From contig JAGLIU010000230.1 in assembly GCA_023142805.1 (NCBI GenBank), positions 1 to 8,484 of the forward strand: a stretch of DNA of 8,484 nucleotides, in the 5' to 3' direction. This document shows positions 5,054-8,484 of the stretch, piece after piece. How positions within the stretch are numbered: the stretch's first letter is position 1; each line of letters starts with the position of its first letter. The notes beneath the pieces were generated by a model. It saw nothing but the letters and a program-made list of their open reading frames with translations, searched no databases and was not told the origin of the DNA. A program made the position numbers and the translations under genes. This DNA is from Candidatus Omnitrophota bacterium (GTDB lineage Bacteria > Omnitrophota > Gorgyraeia > Tantalellales > Tantalellaceae).

Positions 5054-5647
5054 ATGAAAGATAATAAAAAAAATATAGCAAATATGGTGTTCTCTGCCGA
5101 GGATCTTAAAAAAGAGCATATAATTACATTATATTCATATCTCGATATCGTAAACAGGCTTTTAAAAATTGTCATTCCTGTGATAGGCATCGATACCTGC
5201 GAAAAAGTTTTAAGTCAGATATCCTTGAAACATAAAATTTTAAAAAATTCTAAAATAACCGATGACAAAACACTTATATGTCCCTCGGCCAAAGAGATCC
5301 TTAGCAAAGAGACAGAAACTACCGCTGTAGCCGTAATCATATCCGCTTTTTATATGTTTATCTCAAAAGTTAAAAATATCTATGTTTCTATGTCCTCTCC
5401 GGAACTTGGTATAGCCGCGTTAATATTAGCTGCCACAGGAGCGTCAAAAGAAAGTTTGATTACAATTGAAAAAACAAAAAAAGAATTAGAAAGTCAAGTT
5501 GAAAAACGCACTACAGAATTAACAAAAAAAATACACGATTTGGAAAAATTTCGCAAACTTACGGTGAACCGGGAATTAAGGATGATAGAATTAAAGAAAA
5601 AAATGAATGACTTATCAAAAGACCTGGATAAATCAAAAAAGCGTTAA
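5054..5647 (+). CDS. Helical protein with C-terminal TVxRELxMIELKK coiled coil
   Basis: A 197-residue soluble protein of unknown family. Residues about 20-130 look all-helical and fairly hydrophobic (IVNRLLKIVIPVIG, GIAALILAATGA) but not like membrane spans. From about 133 to the end is a long charged coiled coil. It contains ELESQVEKRTTEL (145-157), a linker typical of the region before a kinase core, then LEKFRKLTVNRELRMIELKK (163-182). Over 30 aligned positions, 17 match the tail of the PAS protein at 783-1838. No HisKA or ATPase domain follows. The gene begins 1 bp after the ATPase stop, with no clear ribosome site of its own, so translation is probably coupled to the ATPase. It may be the transmitter of the V4R-ATPase operon, or an adaptor that joins a shared partner through the coil. 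I do not recognise the N-terminal domain. Confidence 0.85.
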   Translation: MKDNKKNIANMVFSAEDLKKEHIITLYSYLDIVNRLLKIVIPVIGIDTCEKVLSQISLKHKILKNSKITDDKTLICPSAKEILSKETETTAVAVIISAFYMFISKVKNIYVSMSSPELGIAALILAATGASKESLITIEKTKKELESQVEKRTTELTKKIHDLEKFRKLTVNRELRMIELKKKMNDLSKDLDKSKKR

Positions 5648-5760
5648 CAAGAACCGTAAAAAAACAATAAAATATTACCCGCCGTTTCCTTCGCTTGACA
5701 TTATTCAATCCTGAGATCGATCAAATTGAAAAGTCAGGAATATCATTACAGAACTGATCT

Positions 5761-7044
5761 TTACTTTTTCCGAGCCGATTGTACAACAGGTAATTGAATA
5801 GTAAAAGTAGAACCCTTGCCTACTGTACTTTCAATGTTTATTTTACCCTTATGTCTGTCAATTATTCCATATACGGCAGTAAGCCCTAAGCCCGCTCCCT
5901 TTCCTGTTTCTTTCGTAGTAAAAAAAGGTTCTCTTATTCGCTTCAGATCTTCCCGCTTAATACCTCTGCCGGTATCAGAAAACGCGATTTCAACAACATT
6001 GCTTTTTTCAAGATAGGTCGTTTTTATGACAAGTTTCCCTTTTTGGGATATCGCGTCAATTGAATTTAAAATGAAAGCCACAAAAATTTCTTGCAATTGG
6101 TTTTTATTAGCCCTGATAACCGGAATATTCTCCCCTAATATCTTTTCCGTGGTCATCTTAGAGTACCGCGTCAAGGGCCATGTAAGCTTTAACGCGTCTT
6201 CAATAACTTTGTGTATATCGATAGATTCAAATTCCTGTACCGGTTTACGAGAAAATCTGGCTAGTCTGGATAATAGATCAGAACTTTTGTGTTCCATCTC
6301 CGCTATCCCTTTTAAAAACTCACTTTCTTCGCTTCCATTCTTCACGTTCTCCAGTAATATTTTCGCGTAACCTTTGATGACGATCAAACAGTTTTGTATA
6401 TCATGTACTGTTCCGCCGACCAAATAACCTGTAGTTAAAAATCTATGCATATTCCTCAAAGATCCTTCCTGCTTCTTTCTTTGCAAGAATTGTATAACCG
6501 TAGAGGAATTCGCGCTAAAATAGCCAAACGCGAAAAGAAATGATACATTCGCGATGAGGAGACTGATCATTTGGGAGGTTGACATTTCATGATCATAAAA
6601 AGATACAGAAGGTAACAATCCAAAATGTTCAAGAAGTACGATCGATGAAAAAAATAAAGCGGAAACTCCGGCAGCGAAAAAAACCGCGGAAGTACTGGAA
6701 ACCACTCCCGCCCAAAGTATAACCGCGTAATAAGCTATATTTACAACAGGAGCCTTTATCCCTCCCATATAATACAGGATCCAAGAGATAGCGATAATAT
6801 CTACTACCATTTGATAATACTGAAATCTATTGAGATTAACTCGATGAATAAAAAATTTATACGGCTGATTTAAAACGGATTCCACAAAGATCAGGGCTAT
6901 AAAAGCAAAATTGAGATAAGAGTATCCCCCTATAAATTTCATCGATAAAAGAAAAAATAAAAGTAAAGAAAAACTTATAAACCGTATTTTCCCGGCCAAT
7001 TTATATTTTTTTAGCAGTTCTTCCTTGGAATTATTATTAAGCAT
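5761..7044 (-). CDS. Membrane histidine kinase with HDxxN-type H-box
   Basis: A 427-residue sensor kinase. Six hydrophobic segments lie between about 20 and 178 (roughly 20-37, 43-56, 78-92, 100-113, 118-137, 157-178), forming a membrane input module without a large periplasmic domain. The dimerisation/H-box is GGTVHDIQNCLIVIKGYAKI, with phospho-acceptor His214; this resembles the HDFNN class and lacks the usual HExxNP. The ATPase domain shows N-box FILNSIDAI (N327), G1 DTGRGI (357-362), F-box REPFFTTK (371-378) and G2 GKGAGLGL (381-388). AGGAAG (7054-7059) precedes the ATG by about 9 nt. It is the last gene of a minus-strand operon, 16 bp after the response regulator, its likely phospho-partner. 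The signal is unknown; it could be a membrane property, quinone or small molecule. It converges with the V4R operon, 113 bp away. Confidence 0.92.
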   Translation of the reverse strand: MLNNNSKEELLKKYKLAGKIRFISFSLLLFFLLSMKFIGGYSYLNFAFIALIFVESVLNQPYKFFIHRVNLNRFQYYQMVVDIIAISWILYYMGGIKAPVVNIAYYAVILWAGVVSSTSAVFFAAGVSALFFSSIVLLEHFGLLPSVSFYDHEMSTSQMISLLIANVSFLFAFGYFSANSSTVIQFLQRKKQEGSLRNMHRFLTTGYLVGGTVHDIQNCLIVIKGYAKILLENVKNGSEESEFLKGIAEMEHKSSDLLSRLARFSRKPVQEFESIDIHKVIEDALKLTWPLTRYSKMTTEKILGENIPVIRANKNQLQEIFVAFILNSIDAISQKGKLVIKTTYLEKSNVVEIAFSDTGRGIKREDLKRIREPFFTTKETGKGAGLGLTAVYGIIDRHKGKINIESTVGKGSTFTIQLPVVQSARKK

Positions 7045-7060
7045 TTTAAAACTCTTCCTA

Positions 7061-7438
7061 TTACTTAAACAGCAAGGCCTTTTCTATCTTGGATATAAGA
7101 TCATCCGTCTCTATCGGCTTTACGAGAAAATCAACTACACCCAGTTTATACATCATCAACTTATCTTTGTCTGTATCCAGAGCGGAAAGCGTGATAATCG
7201 GTATGCCTTTACCTCCGGGGTCCTCATTTAACATCTGACAGACCTCGATCCCATCTATTTTTGGCATAAGGATATCAAGCAATATAACCTCCGGCTTAAA
7301 CTCGCGTATCCGCAAAATTATGTCCTTTGCGTCAGATAAGGTCAAAACCTCATATTTATCCGTCTTCTCCAGATTAATTTTTATCAACTTAAGAAAATGC
7401 TCTTCATCATCAACTATCAGTATCTTTTTCTTTTCCAC
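7061..7438 (-). CDS. Single-domain response regulator (CheY-like receiver)
   Basis: A 125-residue stand-alone receiver domain with all key residues: acidic pair D10/D11 in ILIVDDEE, phospho-acceptor D55 in VILLDILMP, switch S85 in LSA, K107 in VKP. There is no output domain, so it acts by protein contact or as a phosphorelay intermediate. It starts at GTG 7438 (GTG GAA AAA). AAGGAGG (7444-7450) lies 5 nt upstream and overlaps the stop codon of the preceding kinase gene, so translation of the two is likely coupled. The ATG at 7443 is out of frame. It sits between two histidine kinase genes (10 bp and 16 bp gaps), which suggests it receives phosphate from one or both. The receiver identity is certain; the partner is inferred from position. 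Confidence 0.95.
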   Translation of the reverse strand: MEKKKILIVDDEEHFLKLIKINLEKTDKYEVLTLSDAKDIILRIREFKPEVILLDILMPKIDGIEVCQMLNEDPGGKGIPIITLSALDTDKDKLMMYKLGVVDFLVKPIETDDLISKIEKALLFK

Positions 7439-7443
7439 AACAT

Positions 7444-7450
7444 CCTCCTT
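7444..7450 (-). promoter_or_regulatory. Ribosome binding site deciding the GTG start of the receiver gene
   Basis: AAGGAGG on the minus strand overlaps the TAA stop of the upstream kinase (TAAGGAGG) and lies 5 nt from GTG 7438. It supports GTG as the true start and suggests translational coupling. Confidence 0.8.
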
Positions 7451-8484
7451 AGCGTAGCTTAAATACTATAATAAATTTTGTACCTTTATCTTTTTTACTT
7501 TCCGCGTAAATCAAACCTTCATGCAAATGCATTATGTTCTTCACGATCGAAAGCCCCAGACCTGTTCCTTCCGTTCGTCCTTTTGTGGTAAAAAAAGGAT
7601 CAAAGAGATTATTTTCTATATCCTCATCTATACCGATACCTGTGTCTTCTATTTCTACAATAATCGCTTTTTCGCCGCATTTAAATACATCATCACTCCT
7701 ATTTCCAACCCCGTTTCCCGTCTCGTCGTCAACCCTTGTCAGATAAGAGCGAATGTAGAGTTTCCCTCCATCGGGCATAGCGTCAATCGCGTTGTCAAAC
7801 AAATTCACAAATACCTGTTCGATCTTTTTTAGATCAATCGCGATCTTGGGCATGTCCTTTTCGAATTCCTGAAACACCTCAATATTCTTAGAGTTCAATT
7901 TATGTTCCACTAAAACGAGAGAACTCTCTATTACCAAGTTTATACCTTCGGGATTTATTTCCAATTTTCCGGCTCTAGAAAAATCAAGAAGCACGCGTAT
8001 AATACTATCCGCCCTTTTAATGCTGTCTTTCATAATTTTAAGTATTTCATGTTTGTCTTTTTGGTTTGAAGGAACTTCTCCCTCTAGATAATTTATTCCC
8101 TGTAATATGATCCCCAACGGGTTCTTCACTTCATGCGCTATACCGCTAGCCATTTTTCCGATCGCTTCCATCTTCTCGGACTGTACGAGTTGAACTTGGG
8201 CAATTTTTATCTTCTCATAGGAGTCCTGCAAATCTTCCATAATATTTAAAGTCGCTTTTTGGGACTGAATCAGTTCATTTTCTACCTTTTTACGATCGAT
8301 AATATTTTTACCCACACAAACTATGCTTCTTACTTTACCACCTTTATCTTTCATAACGGATCCGCTGAAAATCATAGGAATTTTTTTGCCATCTTTGGTT
8401 TTATAATTAGCCTCCGCCCCTCTTAATTCTCCGGTTTCAAGAAATTTCTCAAATTTTGATTCTTTAAGAAATATTTTTTTTTCT
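7449..8484 (-). CDS. PAS histidine kinase, 5' part outside the window
   Basis: The frame is open through the right edge, giving 344 visible residues (first full codon 8483-8481). The ATG at 8375 is internal. The first part is the end of a PAS domain and its PAC motif (GAEANYKTKDGKKIPMIFSG, then GKNIIDRKKVENELIQSQK). A short coiled-coil linker follows, then H-box ASGIAHEVKNPLGIIL with the phospho-His encoded at 8133-8135. The ATPase domain has N-box NLFDNAIDAMPDGG, G1 DTGIGID, F-box FDPFFTTKG and G2 GTGLGLSI, and the protein ends IIVFKLR. All catalytic boxes are intact. No membrane segment is visible; more sensor domains may lie beyond the edge. The response regulator begins 10 bp after its stop, so this is the first visible gene of a kinase-receiver-kinase operon. 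Confidence 0.93.
   Translation of the reverse strand, partial: EKKIFLKESKFEKFLETGELRGAEANYKTKDGKKIPMIFSGSVMKDKGGKVRSIVCVGKNIIDRKKVENELIQSQKATLNIMEDLQDSYEKIKIAQVQLVQSEKMEAIGKMASGIAHEVKNPLGIILQGINYLEGEVPSNQKDKHEILKIMKDSIKRADSIIRVLLDFSRAGKLEINPEGINLVIESSLVLVEHKLNSKNIEVFQEFEKDMPKIAIDLKKIEQVFVNLFDNAIDAMPDGGKLYIRSYLTRVDDETGNGVGNRSDDVFKCGEKAIIVEIEDTGIGIDEDIENNLFDPFFTTKGRTEGTGLGLSIVKNIMHLHEGLIYAESKKDKGTKFIIVFKLR

Noticed and set aside
5709..5739. TCCTGA/TCAGGA pair as terminator between the convergent operons
   Set aside because: Only a 6-bp stem with a 19-nt loop and no T-run; too weak to call.
8373..8375. ATG 8375 as the true start of the PAS histidine kinase
   Set aside because: The frame continues upstream to the window edge and encodes the expected PAS sequence, so the gene is truncated by the window.

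Overview
This is an AT-rich bacterial window, roughly 38-40% GC by eye. It is dominated by signal-transduction genes with strong Shine-Dalgarno sites. The mix suggests an uncultured, probably anaerobic lineage of the Omnitrophota or a related candidate phylum. The clues are a CxxC-x17-CxxC mini zinc ribbon, a tiny lysine-rich protein, many PAS and histidine kinase proteins, a stand-alone V4R protein and REP-like palindromes. This taxonomic guess rests on gene style only and is not secure.

Layout. Positions 1-238 hold the end of a small zinc-ribbon gene and an unlisted 35-residue Lys-rich gene. Positions 239-782 are non-coding: a 64-bp imperfect palindrome, a possible decayed reading frame and a candidate promoter. 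Positions 783-1838 (+) encode a double-PAS protein with no output domain, ending in a coiled-coil signature (TVGREIKMIELKK). Positions 2074-3252 (-) encode a secreted protein with two sialidase-type Asp boxes. A 495-bp divergent intergenic region (3253-3747) follows, with a perfect 38-bp palindrome, TAGGGTA-type repeats and candidate promoters.

The compact (+) operon at 3748-5647 encodes three proteins. They are a stand-alone V4R sensor with a complete C-x22-E-x2-C-x7-C zinc geometry, an ABC ATPase with no permease and abnormal signature and H-loop motifs, and an all-helical protein with a C-terminal coiled coil. That coiled coil carries the same signature as the PAS protein. Positions 5761-8484 (-) hold a convergent two-component operon: a PAS histidine kinase running off the right edge, a single-domain response regulator with a GTG start, and a six-helix membrane histidine kinase with a HDxxN-type H-box.

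How they may fit together (inference): the V4R protein senses a small ligand. The ABC-like ATPase may act as a nucleotide-driven switch or transmitter instead of a transporter engine. The coiled-coil protein, like the PAS protein about 2.2 kb upstream, may plug into a shared partner through the common signature. No catalytic output domain is present in the PAS protein or the three-gene operon, so they would need partners, possibly the kinases next door or others elsewhere. This V4R-ATPase-coil cassette is the best candidate for an undescribed system in the window.
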